A DNA stretch of 64,000 bases from Brevibacillus sp. SYP-B805 (GCF_011059135.1 NZ_JAALGD010000011.1:104568-168567), one strand, 5' to 3'. Shown: positions 15,673 through 24,695, numbered from the stretch's first letter. Program-made: numbers and translations. The notes: generated by a model not told the origin, from the sequence alone.

Positions 15673-17887
15673 CCTGCTGCAGAAGCGGTGTCAATCGACT
15701 GTTGACACAGGTGATCAGCAGCCGGTGTACCGGACGGGTCATGGCGACATAGAGCAGCTTGGCGTCCCATTCCGTCAGACCGTAGTGCTCGTCATCCGCA
15801 TCCAGCAGAATGACGGCGTCGAACTGCAGCCCTTTGGTCACATAGGCCGGCATGATGGTGACGCCTCCGGGAAACTCCGTATCTTTGCTGTTCACCAGCG
15901 CGATATCCGGTATGGAGGGCTTCAGCGCCTTATATGCCTTTTTCCCTTCCTCCATCGTCTTGCTGACGATGGCAACCGTCTGCAAACCCTCTTTCCTGAA
16001 TGCTTCCACCCGCCGTACAATGTCCGCCCACAAGGCGTCGCGGGCTGCATAATGCACGATCTCCGGCTCCGCGCCATGCCGCAGGACCGGTTTCGCTTTG
16101 ACCTCCTGCGGCAGTTCGATCTGATGCAGTACCGTGTTGGCCAACTTCATGATTTCAATGGTGGAACGATAGCTTTGTTCCAGCGTGTAAAAAGCGGCCG
16201 CCTCCCCGGCGAAAACGCCCTGCAGCAGCTCATCCCAGGAGGAGAGTCCGCGGTAGGCGTGAATCCCCTGGGCGATATCCCCCACGATGGTGACGGATTG
16301 ACGTTTGGACATCAGCGCCACAATGGCGATTTCCAGCGGGCTCAAATCCTGCGCCTCGTCGACCACCGCGTGATCAAAGGGCTCCGTTCCGCCCAACCCT
16401 TCCAGCAGATGTTTCAGATAAAGCAGCGGCGCAATATCTTCCGCTTCCACCCGCTCTCCGGCGAAGAGGGCTGCCGATGTCTCTCCGACCACCCGCAGCG
16501 TCTCATCATCCACCGCAGGAGGCGCCAGCCTGCGCAGCAGCTCAGGGGTCGTAAGGATCTCCCGGTAGGCGGCAAATACATCCACAGACGGCCATGCTTC
16601 CAGGTAGCGGTCAAGAATCTGCTCGATCATCCGCTCAAACCGGGCCAACCCCTGCTTGTCGAGATCGATGCGCTGTTCGCGCAGATGGGCAAATACCCGT
16701 TTGTTCATTTCCTGTTTCAGCTGTTTCCGCAGCGCTTCCACCCTGGCCCGATACGGCAGATGGGAAAGCGCCCCGGCGAACAGGTCGCGTATCTCTTGGG
16801 CGGGAAGGGTGAACACCTGTTTCGTCTTGTTGTAGATAAACCGCAAATCCCGGAACGGAATCCGTTCGCGGATCAGATATTGCAGATAGGCGTCCAGCGT
16901 CTCCTTGCACGCGAGGGAGCCTTTGAACCGCATCCGCTTCCAGGCTTTCTCCCGTTCCTCCCCGGGCGCTTCCTCAAAAAACAGCATGAGCGCCTTGGAG
17001 GGATCGAGGATGCGCCATCCCTTGGGCAGGATCGGCTTGACCAGCTTGGCCGCCCAATCCAGGAAGGTCGCTTGCTGGACATCATCCACCCCCAGCTCCG
17101 GCAGCACCTCGGAGATGTAATGGAGGAACAGCCGGTTGGGGGCAAACACCATGAACCGCTTCGAAGCGAGGGTGTCCTGATAGTTGTAGATCAAGTAGGA
17201 CAGACGATGCAGCGCGATCGTCGTCTTCCCGCTCCCGGCCACCCCCTGGACGATGACGATTTTGTCCTTGTCCGCCCGAATGATCTCGTTCTGCTCCGCT
17301 TGAATCGTAGCCACAATGTCCTTCAGCCGGCTGTCGTTCGTCTGGTTGAGACTGGCCGCCAGGAACTCGTCGATATAGCCTTCTTCCAAAAATTCGTCAG
17401 GCGAACCCAACTCCCGGTTGATCGTCTCCTTCAGGGCGCCGTCGTAGATTCCCGTGATCTTTCCCTGGTCGATGGCGAAATTGCGCTTCAGCTTCACTTC
17501 CCCGCGCACGATGCCGTGTTTGGTACGGTAATACGCATCCCGGCTCTCACCGCTGTAGTACAGGCTGGCGATGGGGGCGCGCCAGTCCACCACAATCGAG
17601 TCGAAGGTATCGCTGCGGACGATGCCGCGCTTCCCTATGTATACGCTGTCCGTCTCTCCCGTTTCATGCTTCAGGAAGTCGACGCGGCCAAAATATGGCT
17701 TCTCCCGCCCCTGATGTTCCAGGTAGCGGAGCTCCTTCGCCTTTTTGTAATTGACCACCTGCTTCACATAGTCGTCGGTCGGTTCCTTGATCTCTTCCCG
17801 CAGTAAGGCGATCTCCCTGTCGATCACGGAGAGGGTCTCTTCCAGTCTCTTCTGCTCCTCTCCATAATCCTTGTGCCGAACGGTCAT
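15650..17887 (-). CDS. helD: HelD-type UvrD-like helicase, RNA polymerase recycling factor
   Basis: About 745 aa. An N-terminal coiled-coil (KRLEETLSVIDREIALLREEI, quoted in part) is followed by YFGRVDF and a segment found in Gram-positive HelD. Walker A GVAGSGKTTIALHR lies near 208, a DEAQDLSPLEI Walker B near 500, and late helicase motifs AYVTKGLQFDAVIL and YVAMTRPVHRLL lie near the end. HelD enters the RNA polymerase channel and frees stalled enzyme using ATP. The ATG at 17887 is preferred over 17893 because the GGGGG site is then 7 bases away. Confidence 0.88.
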   Translation of the reverse strand: MTVRHKDYGEEQKRLEETLSVIDREIALLREEIKEPTDDYVKQVVNYKKAKELRYLEHQGREKPYFGRVDFLKHETGETDSVYIGKRGIVRSDTFDSIVVDWRAPIASLYYSGESRDAYYRTKHGIVRGEVKLKRNFAIDQGKITGIYDGALKETINRELGSPDEFLEEGYIDEFLAASLNQTNDSRLKDIVATIQAEQNEIIRADKDKIVIVQGVAGSGKTTIALHRLSYLIYNYQDTLASKRFMVFAPNRLFLHYISEVLPELGVDDVQQATFLDWAAKLVKPILPKGWRILDPSKALMLFFEEAPGEEREKAWKRMRFKGSLACKETLDAYLQYLIRERIPFRDLRFIYNKTKQVFTLPAQEIRDLFAGALSHLPYRARVEALRKQLKQEMNKRVFAHLREQRIDLDKQGLARFERMIEQILDRYLEAWPSVDVFAAYREILTTPELLRRLAPPAVDDETLRVVGETSAALFAGERVEAEDIAPLLYLKHLLEGLGGTEPFDHAVVDEAQDLSPLEIAIVALMSKRQSVTIVGDIAQGIHAYRGLSSWDELLQGVFAGEAAAFYTLEQSYRSTIEIMKLANTVLHQIELPQEVKAKPVLRHGAEPEIVHYAARDALWADIVRRVEAFRKEGLQTVAIVSKTMEEGKKAYKALKPSIPDIALVNSKDTEFPGGVTIMPAYVTKGLQFDAVILLDADDEHYGLTEWDAKLLYVAMTRPVHRLLITCVNSRLTPLLQQEKTRVSP

Positions 17888-17926
17888 GAGCATGCCCCCT
17901 TAGTTTCCGGCTGTCGAACAGATGGC

Positions 17927-18289
17927 TTACCAAGCCTGAAGACGGCCCACCCACATGCCGACAAAGGCGGCAGCCAGGCCGACACCCACGCTGGTCAGCG
18001 CATAGACCGCCCCGCGTGCAACCTGCCCCTGCAGGAAGAAGGTAACCGTCTCCAATGAAAAGGTGGAAAACGTGGTGAATCCCCCCAACAGCCCCGTTGT
18101 GAGCAGCAGATAGAGCTGCGGCGGCCACTTCTCTTTTCCCCAGACAAAAAACAGGCCGATACAAAAGGAACCGAGAACGTTGGCCAGCCACGTTCCCCAC
18201 GGCCATCCCGCCGCATTGGCGGCCAGGCCAAGCGCATAGCGCAGAAGCGACCCCGCCGCCCCTCCAACTGCAACCGCCAGCCATATCAT
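17927..18289 (-). CDS. crcB: fluoride efflux channel CrcB/Fluc
   Basis: 120 aa with four membrane helices. The signature GGFTTFSTFSLE lies near residues 69-80, GGAAGSLLRYALG near the N-terminus, and WPWGTWLANVLGSF near 33-46. Fluc proteins form dual-topology dimers that export fluoride. Single-gene organisms make homodimers, while many Bacillales have two adjacent genes; only one is seen here. The start at 18289 is set by GAAGGAGGAG. No fluoride riboswitch is visible in the short upstream region. Confidence 0.9.
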   Translation of the reverse strand: MIWLAVAVGGAAGSLLRYALGLAANAAGWPWGTWLANVLGSFCIGLFFVWGKEKWPPQLYLLLTTGLLGGFTTFSTFSLETVTFFLQGQVARGAVYALTSVGVGLAAAFVGMWVGRLQAW

Positions 18290-18314
18290 CCAGCACTCCT
18301 CCTTCGTTGTAGCA

Positions 18315-18349
18315 GAAAAAGACATCCAGTCAAAACGTGAATGGATGCC
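18315..18349 (-). terminator. terminator of the DUF896 gene
   Basis: On the minus strand GGCATCCA and TGGATGTC pair, followed by TTTTTC, between the DUF896 stop (18380) and crcB. Confidence 0.6.
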
Positions 18350-18379
18350 TTTCTCTACGACTCGGTGATAAGGTAGATA

Positions 18380-18577
18380 TTAATGCTTTGGACGCTGTTC
18401 ATCAAGGTCTTCCACATAGCGGATGGCGTCAAGGTTCGCCTTGAGCGAGGCTCGGACCGCTTCAATGTATTTTTGCCGCAGCATTTGCTGCTCTTCCTTC
18501 TCTTCGGCAGTAAGCCCACTTTCCTTTGCTTTTTTGGCCAGCTCATTGATGCGCTTAATTTCTGCGTCTGTAACCAA
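18380..18577 (-). CDS. DUF896 (UPF0291, YnzC-like) small protein
   Basis: 65 aa from a TTG at 18577, chosen because GGAGGGGG lies 8 bases upstream; a GTG at 18595 would contain that site. It has the family core IKRINELAKKAKESGLTAEEKEEQQMLRQKY (quoted only as a landmark at residues 6-37), a two-helix bundle. In Bacillus subtilis its homologue ynzC is in the SOS operon with yneA, and here too it lies next to yneA. The molecular function is unknown. Confidence 0.85.
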   Translation of the reverse strand: MVTDAEIKRINELAKKAKESGLTAEEKEEQQMLRQKYIEAVRASLKANLDAIRYVEDLDEQRPKH

Positions 18578-18645
18578 AGGATGTACCCCCTCCACTCCGA
18601 TGTCCGTCTATTATACCACAGAGCGGCGGGAGAACAGGAAGCCAT

Positions 18646-18996
18646 TTATGAGGAAACGGGGATTTTCAGATTTTGTCCGGGATAGATGGTGACATCGTGC
18701 AACTGGTTGATCTCGATCAACTTGTCCACAAAATCTCTGATATCGGTGCAGGACTGGTCGTGGTAGCGCTCGGCCAACGTCCACAGGCTGTCCCCTTTTT
18801 GGACCGTGACCAGCTGGTACGACACCCCTTCTTTTCCTGCATCCGCCGCAAAAACAAACCCGCTCAACAGATATGTACAGAAGCAGAACGCCAATAGGAT
18901 CAACAAGGCTTGTCCCCGCGTGATCCTTCCCTTTCCGGATGGTGCTTGCGTGCAAACGCCCCTGTATCGGTACGGTTCCCGTGCGATTCTTCTCAT
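18646..18996 (-). CDS. yneA: LysM-domain cell-division inhibitor YneA
   Basis: 116 aa. One membrane helix (about 40-57, [15 protein letters not shown]) is followed by an extracellular LysM domain (about 68-116: [14 protein letters not shown] ... [18 protein letters not shown]). YneA delays septation during the SOS response. Divergent position from lexA and three LexA boxes in the 150-bp gap support the assignment strongly. The start at 18996 is set by GGAGGGG; the track of codons further upstream lacks a site. Its promoter TTGACA-N18-TATGAT has a LexA box in the spacer. Confidence 0.9.
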   Translation of the reverse strand: MRRIAREPYRYRGVCTQAPSGKGRITRGQALLILLAFCFCTYLLSGFVFAADAGKEGVSYQLVTVQKGDSLWTLAERYHDQSCTDIRDFVDKLIEINQLHDVTIYPGQNLKIPVSS

Positions 18997-19010
18997 AGGT
19001 ACGACCCCTC

Positions 19011-19024
19011 CAAACAAGTGTTCC
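19011..19024. promoter_or_regulatory. LexA box 1 (yneA side)
   Basis: CAAACAAGTGTTCC matches the Bacillus SOS consensus CGAACRNRYGTTYG at 12 of 14 positions. It lies next to the yneA ribosome-binding site. Confidence 0.6.
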
Positions 19025-19048
19025 CCTTCTTGATTTCTATCATAAATG

Positions 19049-19062
19049 CGAACACTTGTTCA
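19049..19062. promoter_or_regulatory. LexA box 2 (yneA promoter spacer)
   Basis: CGAACACTTGTTCA matches the SOS consensus at 12 of 14. It lies within the spacer of the yneA promoter (TTGACA-N18-TATGAT, minus strand). Confidence 0.8.
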
Positions 19063-19076
19063 TGTCAAGAAAAAAA

Positions 19077-19090
19077 CGAACTTATGTTTG
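19077..19090. promoter_or_regulatory. LexA box 3 (lexA -35 region)
   Basis: CGAACTTATGTTTG matches the SOS consensus at 13 of 14 and overlaps the lexA -35 element. Confidence 0.85.
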
Positions 19091-19116
19091 TCGAACGCAA
19101 GCTCCCATGGTATAAT
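19088..19116 (+). promoter_or_regulatory. sigma-A promoter of lexA
   Basis: TTGTCG (19088-19093) and TATAAT (19111-19116) are 17 bp apart. The -35 overlaps LexA box 3, so the gene is autorepressed. Confidence 0.8.
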
Positions 19117-19149
19117 ATAGAAAACAGGAGCGAAGATAGAGGTGTCGTC

Positions 19150-19773
19150 ATGTCGAAACTTTCCAGCCGCCAACAATCGATTATTGATTTCATACGCAAA
19201 GAAGTAAGGGACAAGGGCTACCCGCCGTCCGTACGAGAAATCGGCGAAGCGGTTGGTCTGGCTTCCAGTTCAACGGTCCACGGCCATCTCGCCCGTCTCG
19301 AAAAGAAGGGGCTGATTCGCCGCGATCCGACCAAACCCCGTGCGATTGAATTGTTAACTGACGAAGATCGCCATCAGGATGATATGGAAACGTCCATTGT
19401 CCGGGTGCCTGTCATCGGGAAAGTGACCGCCGGGCAGCCGATCACCGCTGTCGAACACGTAGAAGAATACTTCCCACTGCCGGAAAACGTGGTCTCTTCA
19501 GACAACGTGTACATGCTGCGCGTCTCCGGGGACAGCATGATCGAAGCCGGCATCCTGGACGGCGACTATGTGATCGTCCGCCAGCAAAGCGTGGCGAACA
19601 ACGGCGAGATCGTCGTTGCCATGACCGATGAAGACGAAGCGACGGTAAAACGCTTTTTCAAGGAAAAAAACCATTTCCGCCTGCAGCCGGAAAACTCGAC
19701 GATGGAGCCGATCATTCTCGACAAGGTCACCATCCTGGGGAAAGTGATTGGAGTTTATCGCCTGTTCCACTAG
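19150..19773 (+). CDS. lexA: LexA, SOS transcriptional repressor
   Basis: 207 aa. The N-terminal winged helix (1-70) contains [20 protein letters not shown], the recognition region. The self-cleavage site is A94-G95 (VTAGQP), and the Ser/Lys dyad is S129 (GDSM) and K167. All catalytic parts are present, so RecA-stimulated autocleavage is expected. The ATG at 19150 follows AGAGGTG; a longer frame to 18910 has no site. A strong terminator follows. Confidence 0.97.
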   Translation: MSKLSSRQQSIIDFIRKEVRDKGYPPSVREIGEAVGLASSSTVHGHLARLEKKGLIRRDPTKPRAIELLTDEDRHQDDMETSIVRVPVIGKVTAGQPITAVEHVEEYFPLPENVVSSDNVYMLRVSGDSMIEAGILDGDYVIVRQQSVANNGEIVVAMTDEDEATVKRFFKEKNHFRLQPENSTMEPIILDKVTILGKVIGVYRLFH

Positions 19774-19792
19774 GAATGACAGAGGCTTGACA

Positions 19793-19831
19793 AAAACAAC
19801 GCCGCGATGCAAGTACCGCGGCGTTGTTTTT
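19793..19831 (+). terminator. terminator of lexA
   Basis: AAAACAACGCCGCG and CGCGGCGTTGTTTT form a 14-bp perfect stem ending in T5. Because of its A-rich left arm it could work in both directions, serving the convergent DUF456 gene too. Confidence 0.85.
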
Positions 19832-19874
19832 CTGTTCGTATATTTTGGAGGGTTTAGGAGGGGAGTAATTGGGG

Positions 19875-20357
19875 TCAAGCCAAAAAGAACCAGATGATCA
19901 TGATCACCTGCAGAATCAGCTTGACGACAGCGCTGCTGAGGAAAGCCACCAGGGAGCCGATCCCCACCTTGAACGCTTTTTCCGGCGATTGCTTTTGCAC
20001 CAGCATCTCGATGCCGATGACAAACAGGAACGGCAGGATCAGCATGCCGAACGGCGGAAACAGAAACAAGCCGAGAATGATCCCTGCGATCGCCCCGAGC
20101 GACGACAGTTTTGATCCTCCGTATTTTTTGACGAAATAGAGATTGGTCATCAGGTCAGCCCCGTACAACAGCACACTCAAGACTGCCATCCCCCACCAAA
20201 AGGATGCCGGCAGTCCCGCTCCCGGCTCAGCCAGCACGAAATGATACAGGAGAAATCCCGCCCAGAGCAGGATGGTATCCGGCAGCACAGGAATGAAAAT
20301 CCCTGCAAGACTTAGGGCAAACAACAGACCGATGATGATCCACAGCACAATTTCCAA
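19875..20357 (-). CDS. DUF456 (YqgC-like) membrane protein
   Basis: 160 aa from a TTG at 20357, chosen because GGGAGGAT is 8 bases upstream. About five membrane segments are present, including a first helix IIIGLLFALSLAGIFIPVLPD with the family GxxIPxLPD turn and a glycine-rich middle helix IAGIILGLFLFPPFG. The family is of unknown function. It is convergent with lexA. Confidence 0.75.
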   Translation of the reverse strand: MEIVLWIIIGLLFALSLAGIFIPVLPDTILLWAGFLLYHFVLAEPGAGLPASFWWGMAVLSVLLYGADLMTNLYFVKKYGGSKLSSLGAIAGIILGLFLFPPFGMLILPFLFVIGIEMLVQKQSPEKAFKVGIGSLVAFLSSAVVKLILQVIMIIWFFLA

Positions 20358-20503
20358 ATCGGTATCCTCCCATTTCAAATTACACGAGGAAATACGGATG
20401 ACAGGGCAGAAGGTTTCACCAACCGTTCTTATGCTGCCCATTCCCCCCTCTGTCCATTGGCACGTTGTTGTGTCGGCATCCCTTGATGAAAGGAGCGATA
20501 TGT

Positions 20504-21100
20504 ATGGATTTTTCATCCATCTGCAAGAAACCGGTCCTGTCGGTTCACGAGCTTTCTCCAGGACGAGGTGGAAACGGTAAACCGCGCCCTGCGAAACTTG
20601 ACCTCTCTACCCGTTCCACAAGTACTCGACCGCGTGATTCTGGACAGGGAGTACGTCATCGTGGAAAAACTGCCGGGCCGGACGGTTGGCTCGTTTCGCC
20701 AGCAACCCGCTTCCCTGCTACACAGCCTGGGCAAAGGTTTGGCGGAGATTCACCGTTACCGGACGGAATATATCGGCAATCCCTCCGCAGCGTTTCACAG
20801 GCCGCTTTTCCGGAACAACTCGCATCCACCATCCGGGAGATGGCAGAGAGATTTTACAAGGAGAACCAGGATGTTCACGAACATCTCCCGCGCGTTCTCA
20901 GCGCGATCAAATCATTGCCCGCGCCTGAGTCTGGTACATTTGTCCTTCCCGATCTGGATGCCACCCAGTTCTTATGGGATGGACAGAAGATAACCGGTCT
21001 GGTGGATACAGAAGCGTATGTGACCGGTCCGCGCGAGTTCGATTTCATCGCGCTGGAGTTCCTCCACACTTGGAAACTTTTTCCCCTGCGGGTCGTATAG
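20504..21100 (+). pseudogene. degenerate aminoglycoside phosphotransferase-family gene
   Basis: Three pieces of one kinase-like protein lie in two frames. An N-terminal fragment (MDFSSICKKPVLSVHELS..GRGGNG) reads in the frame of 20504. The middle (VNRALRNL ... QVLDRVILDREYVIVEKLPGR ... KGLAEIHRY) reads in the frame of 20568. The end (FPEQLASTIREMAERFY ... GLVDTEAYVTGPREFDF) returns to the first frame at about 20815. Part of the N-lobe seems deleted, the HGD catalytic motif is LPD, and the C-terminus is cut short at WKLFPLRVV. At least two frameshifts make it inactive unless there are sequencing errors. Confidence 0.7.
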
Positions 21101-21130
21101 AAAGGGAGGAATCACGAGGAGGGATCGCGT

Positions 21131-21328
21131 GTGAAGTATCAAGCTGGAGGAAAAACATTGACGTGCCCGTGCTGTCAACATGATACATTTGACAAAGACT
21201 ATCGGCAGCTAAACACGAGAGGGGCAACCTTCTTCGGTTTTGATTGGGCAAATAAGGAGGCTACCATCCTCATTTGCCAACGCTGCTCCTACATCTCATG
21301 GTTTTTGTATGAACCGTCCGAGTGCTAA
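21131..21328 (+). CDS. 65-aa zinc-ribbon protein
   Basis: Two CxxC knuckles, CPCC (residues 12-15) and CQRC (about 48-51), frame a small beta domain (RGATFFGFDWANKEATILI), as in stand-alone zinc ribbons that bind nucleic acids or proteins. The start is GTG at 21131 with a GAGGAGGGAT site. It lies 30 bases after the decayed kinase gene and may share its promoter. The function is unknown. Confidence 0.6.
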   Translation: MKYQAGGKTLTCPCCQHDTFDKDYRQLNTRGATFFGFDWANKEATILICQRCSYISWFLYEPSEC

Positions 21329-21396
21329 CCCCCTGGCCGGCGTTGGTTTTAAGCGCTCCGGGGACGCATTTCGGTTACGCTGCCTGACAAAAAAGC

Positions 21397-21443
21397 GGAA
21401 AAAAGCAGATGCCGGGCGAAACTCGCCGCAGACATCTGCTTTT
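21397..21443 (-). terminator. terminator of glnRA
   Basis: On the minus strand AAAAGCAGATG pairs with CATCTGCTTTT, with an inner GGCGAG/TTCGCC stem, followed by TTTTTTCC. It lies about 60 bases after the glnA stop. Confidence 0.85.
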
Positions 21444-21503
21444 CTTTGCAGCCGCCTTCGCCTGAAGCTTGGCGACAGCCACGTTTTCCAAGGCGGATGC
21501 TGA

Positions 21504-22838
21504 TTAATAGGTGTTCATGTACTGCTCGCGCTCCCAATCGTGAACGCGGGTGCGGAACATATCCCACTCGATCTCCTTGGCTTCGATGAAATGCATGAGC
21601 GCATGCTCACCCAGCGCTTCACAGATAACCGGATCGGCTTTCAGACATTCGATCGCTTCTTTCAGCGTAGCCGGCAGGCTTTCGATGCCGTTTGCCTCCC
21701 GCTCTATCTCATTCATGACGTAGATGTTGCGGTCGACCGCCGGCGGCAGCTCCATCTTGTTCTTGATTCCGTTCAGGCCCGCTTTCAGCATGACCGCCAG
21801 CGCCAGGTACGGATTGGCGGCCGGGTCAGGGTTGCGCACTTCGATCCGGGTGCTCAGACCGCGGGATGCCGGGATGCGCACCAGCGGCGAACGGTTTTTC
21901 GCGGACCAGGCCACATAGCAGGGTGCCTCGTAGCCCGGCACCAGCCGTTTGTAAGAGTTGACCAACGGGTTGGTAATTGCGGCAAAGCTGCGCGCATGAT
22001 GCAGGATGCCTGCCAGATAATGCTTCGCGGTCTGGCTCAGGCCCAGTTCGTCAGATTCGTCATAGAACGCGTTTTTGTCGCCGGTGAACAGGGATTGGTG
22101 ACAGTGCATGCCGGAACCGTTCACGCCGAAGAGCGGTTTGGGCATAAAGGTTGCGTGCAGGCCGTGCTGACGGGCGATCGTCTTGACGACCAGCTTGAAC
22201 GTCAGAATCTGGTCGGCCGCTTCCAGCGCGTTGGCATACTTGAAGTCAATTTCGTGCTGACCCGGCGCCACTTCATGGTGGGAAGCCTCGATCTCAAAGC
22301 CCATCTTTTCCAGCGTCAGGACGATGTCGCGGCGGCAGTTTTCGCCCAGGTCAAGCGGCGCGAAGTCGAAATAACCGCCTTGGTCATTCAGGTCAAGCGT
22401 AGGCTCGCCCTTTTCATCCATTTTGAACAGGAAGAATTCCGGCTCCGGCCCGACGTTGAAAGCGGTGAAGCCCATCTCTTTGGCTTCCTGCAGCACGCGC
22501 TTCAGGATTTGGCGCGGATCGCCTTCAAACGGCGTACCATCCGGCATGTAAACATCACAGATCAGGCGGGCCACTTTTCCCTCTTCTGTTCCCCAAGGAA
22601 AGACCACCCATGTATCAAGATCCGGATAGAGATACATGTCCGACTCTTCGATGCGCACAAACCCCTCAATGGAAGAGCCGTCGAACATCATTTTGTTGTC
22701 CAGCGCCTTGGGCAGCTGCGACAGCGGAATCTCCACGTTTTTGATGACCCCCATCAGGTCAGTGAACTGCAAACGGATGTACTTGACATTTTCTTCTTTG
22801 GCCAAACGCAAAATGTCTTCCTTCGTGTACTTGCTCAT
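21504..22838 (-). CDS. glnA: glutamine synthetase, type I-alpha
   Basis: 444 aa, the length of the Bacillus GSI-alpha enzyme, without the adenylylation-loop extension of GSI-beta. It makes glutamine from glutamate, ammonium and ATP. Conserved parts are [18 protein letters not shown] near 50-67 (R62 region of feedback control), [11 protein letters not shown] near 130, [10 protein letters not shown] near 205, and [13 protein letters not shown] near 310. It follows glnR by 31 bp with an AGGAGAG site, as in Bacillus. Feedback-inhibited enzyme and GlnR together are expected to set nitrogen control. Confidence 0.97.
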   Translation of the reverse strand: MSKYTKEDILRLAKEENVKYIRLQFTDLMGVIKNVEIPLSQLPKALDNKMMFDGSSIEGFVRIEESDMYLYPDLDTWVVFPWGTEEGKVARLICDVYMPDGTPFEGDPRQILKRVLQEAKEMGFTAFNVGPEPEFFLFKMDEKGEPTLDLNDQGGYFDFAPLDLGENCRRDIVLTLEKMGFEIEASHHEVAPGQHEIDFKYANALEAADQILTFKLVVKTIARQHGLHATFMPKPLFGVNGSGMHCHQSLFTGDKNAFYDESDELGLSQTAKHYLAGILHHARSFAAITNPLVNSYKRLVPGYEAPCYVAWSAKNRSPLVRIPASRGLSTRIEVRNPDPAANPYLALAVMLKAGLNGIKNKMELPPAVDRNIYVMNEIEREANGIESLPATLKEAIECLKADPVICEALGEHALMHFIEAKEIEWDMFRTRVHDWEREQYMNTY

Positions 22839-22869
22839 GGTCTCTCCTCCTATGGGGTTTGGTATTTAA

Positions 22870-23280
22870 TCAGTGGAAAAAGCGGGATAGCTCTCCACGA
22901 ATTAACGCGGTGTCTCCCAGGCGGGATGCGGACGGATTGAAAATCTGCTGCTTCAGCATTTCGTGAAGCTCTTTTTCGGACAGTTCCTTGCGCTTCTGCT
23001 CCGATTTGGGGGTAATCTCCGTCTTTTCCACCACCGGCTCCTGAAGATTCAACACCTGCTTGATGCCGGCGATATTCAGTCCTTTTTCGATCAGGGCCTT
23101 GATCTCCAGCAGACGGTCGACGTCGTTAAACGAATACAGACGCTGCTTGCCTTCCGTGCGCGCGGGATGTATCAAATCATGCTGTTCATAATAACGGATC
23201 TGCCTTGCCGTAAGCTCTGTCAGTTTCATCACGATTCCGATCGGGAAGAGGGCCATGTTGCGGCGGATATCGTCACTCAT
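22870..23280 (-). CDS. glnR: GlnR, MerR-family nitrogen repressor
   Basis: 136 aa. The MerR winged helix (about 10-80) has LTARQIRYYEQHDLIHPAR and QRLYSFNDVDRLLEIK. The C-terminal tail (RGDTALIRGELSRFFH-like end) resembles the GlnR segment that contacts feedback-inhibited glutamine synthetase. It is first in the glnRA operon with a perfect GlnR/TnrA box upstream, so it controls its own operon. Confidence 0.95.
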   Translation of the reverse strand: MSDDIRRNMALFPIGIVMKLTELTARQIRYYEQHDLIHPARTEGKQRLYSFNDVDRLLEIKALIEKGLNIAGIKQVLNLQEPVVEKTEITPKSEQKRKELSEKELHEMLKQQIFNPSASRLGDTALIRGELSRFFH

Positions 23281-23318
23281 TATTGTCCCTCCCTTGCAAG
23301 GAATAATATTCTGGTACT

Positions 23319-23348
23319 ATTGTATGCGCCTTCACGCAATCCTGTCAA
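23319..23348 (-). promoter_or_regulatory. sigma-A promoter of glnRA
   Basis: On the minus strand TTGACA (23343-23348) and TACAAT (23319-23324) are 18 bp apart. The GlnR box abuts the upstream edge of the -35. Confidence 0.8.
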
Positions 23349-23352
23349 GAGA

Positions 23353-23369
23353 TGTAAGATAATATTACA
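23353..23369. promoter_or_regulatory. GlnR/TnrA operator
   Basis: TGTAAGATAATATTACA fits the consensus TGTNA-N7-TNACA at every defined position. It lies 4 bases upstream of the glnRA -35. Only one clear box was found; a second, downstream box known from Bacillus subtilis was not seen. Confidence 0.9.
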
Positions 23370-23370
23370 T

Positions 23371-23407
23371 AAAAAGGGTGATAAGCCTGCATGACTTATC
23401 ACCCTTT
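23371..23407 (-). terminator. terminator of ynbB
   Basis: On the minus strand AAAGGGTGATAAG and CTTATCACCCTTT form a 13-bp perfect stem, followed by TTATG. It separates the spoVK-hflX-ynbB group from glnRA. Confidence 0.8.
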
Positions 23408-23416
23408 GGACGCTTG

Positions 23417-24688
23417 TCAGCGAATATCCAGCAATCCTTTGGCCAGCAGATGATCCAGCGCCGTCAGGATGCCCACCTTGACATGGGAGTAAGTTAATCC
23501 GCCCTGCACAAATCCGAGGTAGGGCGGGCGAACGGGACCATCGGCGGAAAACTCGATGCTGGCCCCTTGGATAAAGGTGCCGGCCGCCATGATCACCGGA
23601 TCGGCGTACCCGGGCATCTCGCTGGGATACGGCGTCACATGGGAATCGACCGGCGCCGCCTTCTGGATGCCCTGACAAAAGGCAATCAGCCGTTCCGCCG
23701 AGCCGAATTCAATCGATTGGATCAGGTCGGTTCGCGGCTCATGCCACAGTGGGTTGGTCCGAAAGCCCAGTCTTTCGAGCAGGGCGGAGGAAAAGACCGC
23801 CCCTTTCAGCGCCTGGCCCACGACGTGAGGCGCCAGGAAGAAGCCCTGATACATTTCCAGGAGCGAATAGAGGGACGCTCCTCCCTCCGCGCCGATGCCG
23901 GGGGCCGCCATGCGGTACGAAGCCAGGCGTACCAGCTTTTCCTTGCCGACGACATAGCCGCCGGTTTTGACCAGACCGCCGCCCGGATTCTTGATGAGGC
24001 TTCCCGCCATGATATCGGCCCCTACCTGCAGCGGCTCCAGCTGTTCGGTAAATTCGCCGTAGCAGTTGTCGACGAAGACAATCAGTTCGGGATTGATCTC
24101 CTTCACAAAGGCGACCATCTCCCTGATCTTGTCGATGCCAAACGAAGGGCGGTCCGCATAGCCGCGCGAACGCTGGATCCCGATCACTTTGGTCGCCGGC
24201 GTGATCGCCCGCGCCACGGCCGGAAAATCAATCTCCCCCGATGCGGTCAGCGGGACAACCCGATAGCCGATGCCGTAATCCTTGAGCGACCCCTGCCCCT
24301 CGCCGCGAACACCGACCACTTCTTCCAGCGTATCGTAAGGCTTGCCGGTGATATACAACAGCTCGTCGCCGGGCCGCAAGATGCCGAACAAACAGATGGC
24401 GATCGCATGGGTGCCCGAGATGATTTGCGGCCGCACCAGAGCGGCTTCCCCGCCGAATACGTCGGCATAGATTGCTTCCAGTGTCTCCCGCCCTTTGTCG
24501 TCGTACCCGTATCCCGTCGACGGGGCGAAATGAAATTCATTGACTTCATGCTTTTGGAAGGAGCGCAGTACCTTTAACTGGTTGAAATCCACCAGGTTGT
24601 CGATTTCCTTGAGCCGGCCGCCGATCTGTGCCTCCACTTCCTCGACAAGCGGCTTCAGCCGCGCTCCATGTGCAAACAGTTCAAACAT
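23417..24688 (-). CDS. ynbB: YnbB, PLP-dependent methionine gamma-lyase-like (aluminium resistance) protein
   Basis: 423 aa, fold-type I PLP enzyme. The PLP lysine lies in MAGSLIKNPGGG near 233, with FVDNCYGEF near 204 and ISGTHAIAICLFG near 92. Family members are annotated as methionine gamma-lyase-like or aluminium-resistance proteins, but the natural reaction is not settled. The gene follows hflX by 7 bases in the order spoVK-hflX-ynbB-glnR-glnA, exactly as in Bacillus. Confidence 0.88.
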   Translation of the reverse strand: MFELFAHGARLKPLVEEVEAQIGGRLKEIDNLVDFNQLKVLRSFQKHEVNEFHFAPSTGYGYDDKGRETLEAIYADVFGGEAALVRPQIISGTHAIAICLFGILRPGDELLYITGKPYDTLEEVVGVRGEGQGSLKDYGIGYRVVPLTASGEIDFPAVARAITPATKVIGIQRSRGYADRPSFGIDKIREMVAFVKEINPELIVFVDNCYGEFTEQLEPLQVGADIMAGSLIKNPGGGLVKTGGYVVGKEKLVRLASYRMAAPGIGAEGGASLYSLLEMYQGFFLAPHVVGQALKGAVFSSALLERLGFRTNPLWHEPRTDLIQSIEFGSAERLIAFCQGIQKAAPVDSHVTPYPSEMPGYADPVIMAAGTFIQGASIEFSADGPVRPPYLGFVQGGLTYSHVKVGILTALDHLLAKGLLDIR

Positions 24689-24695
24689 ATGCTTC

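Noticed and set aside
15614..17806. 730-aa plus-strand open frame
   Set aside because: It is the antisense shadow of helD, rich in Arg, His and Pro, with no start signals.
18290..18380. Fluoride riboswitch in front of crcB
   Set aside because: The short upstream sequence is the terminator of the DUF896 gene plus the ribosome-binding site; no fluoride aptamer consensus is present.
19011..19090. The three spaced SOS boxes as a direct-repeat or CRISPR-like array
   Set aside because: They are palindromic LexA sites with unequal spacing in a divergent promoter; no CRISPR array or cas gene was seen anywhere in the window.
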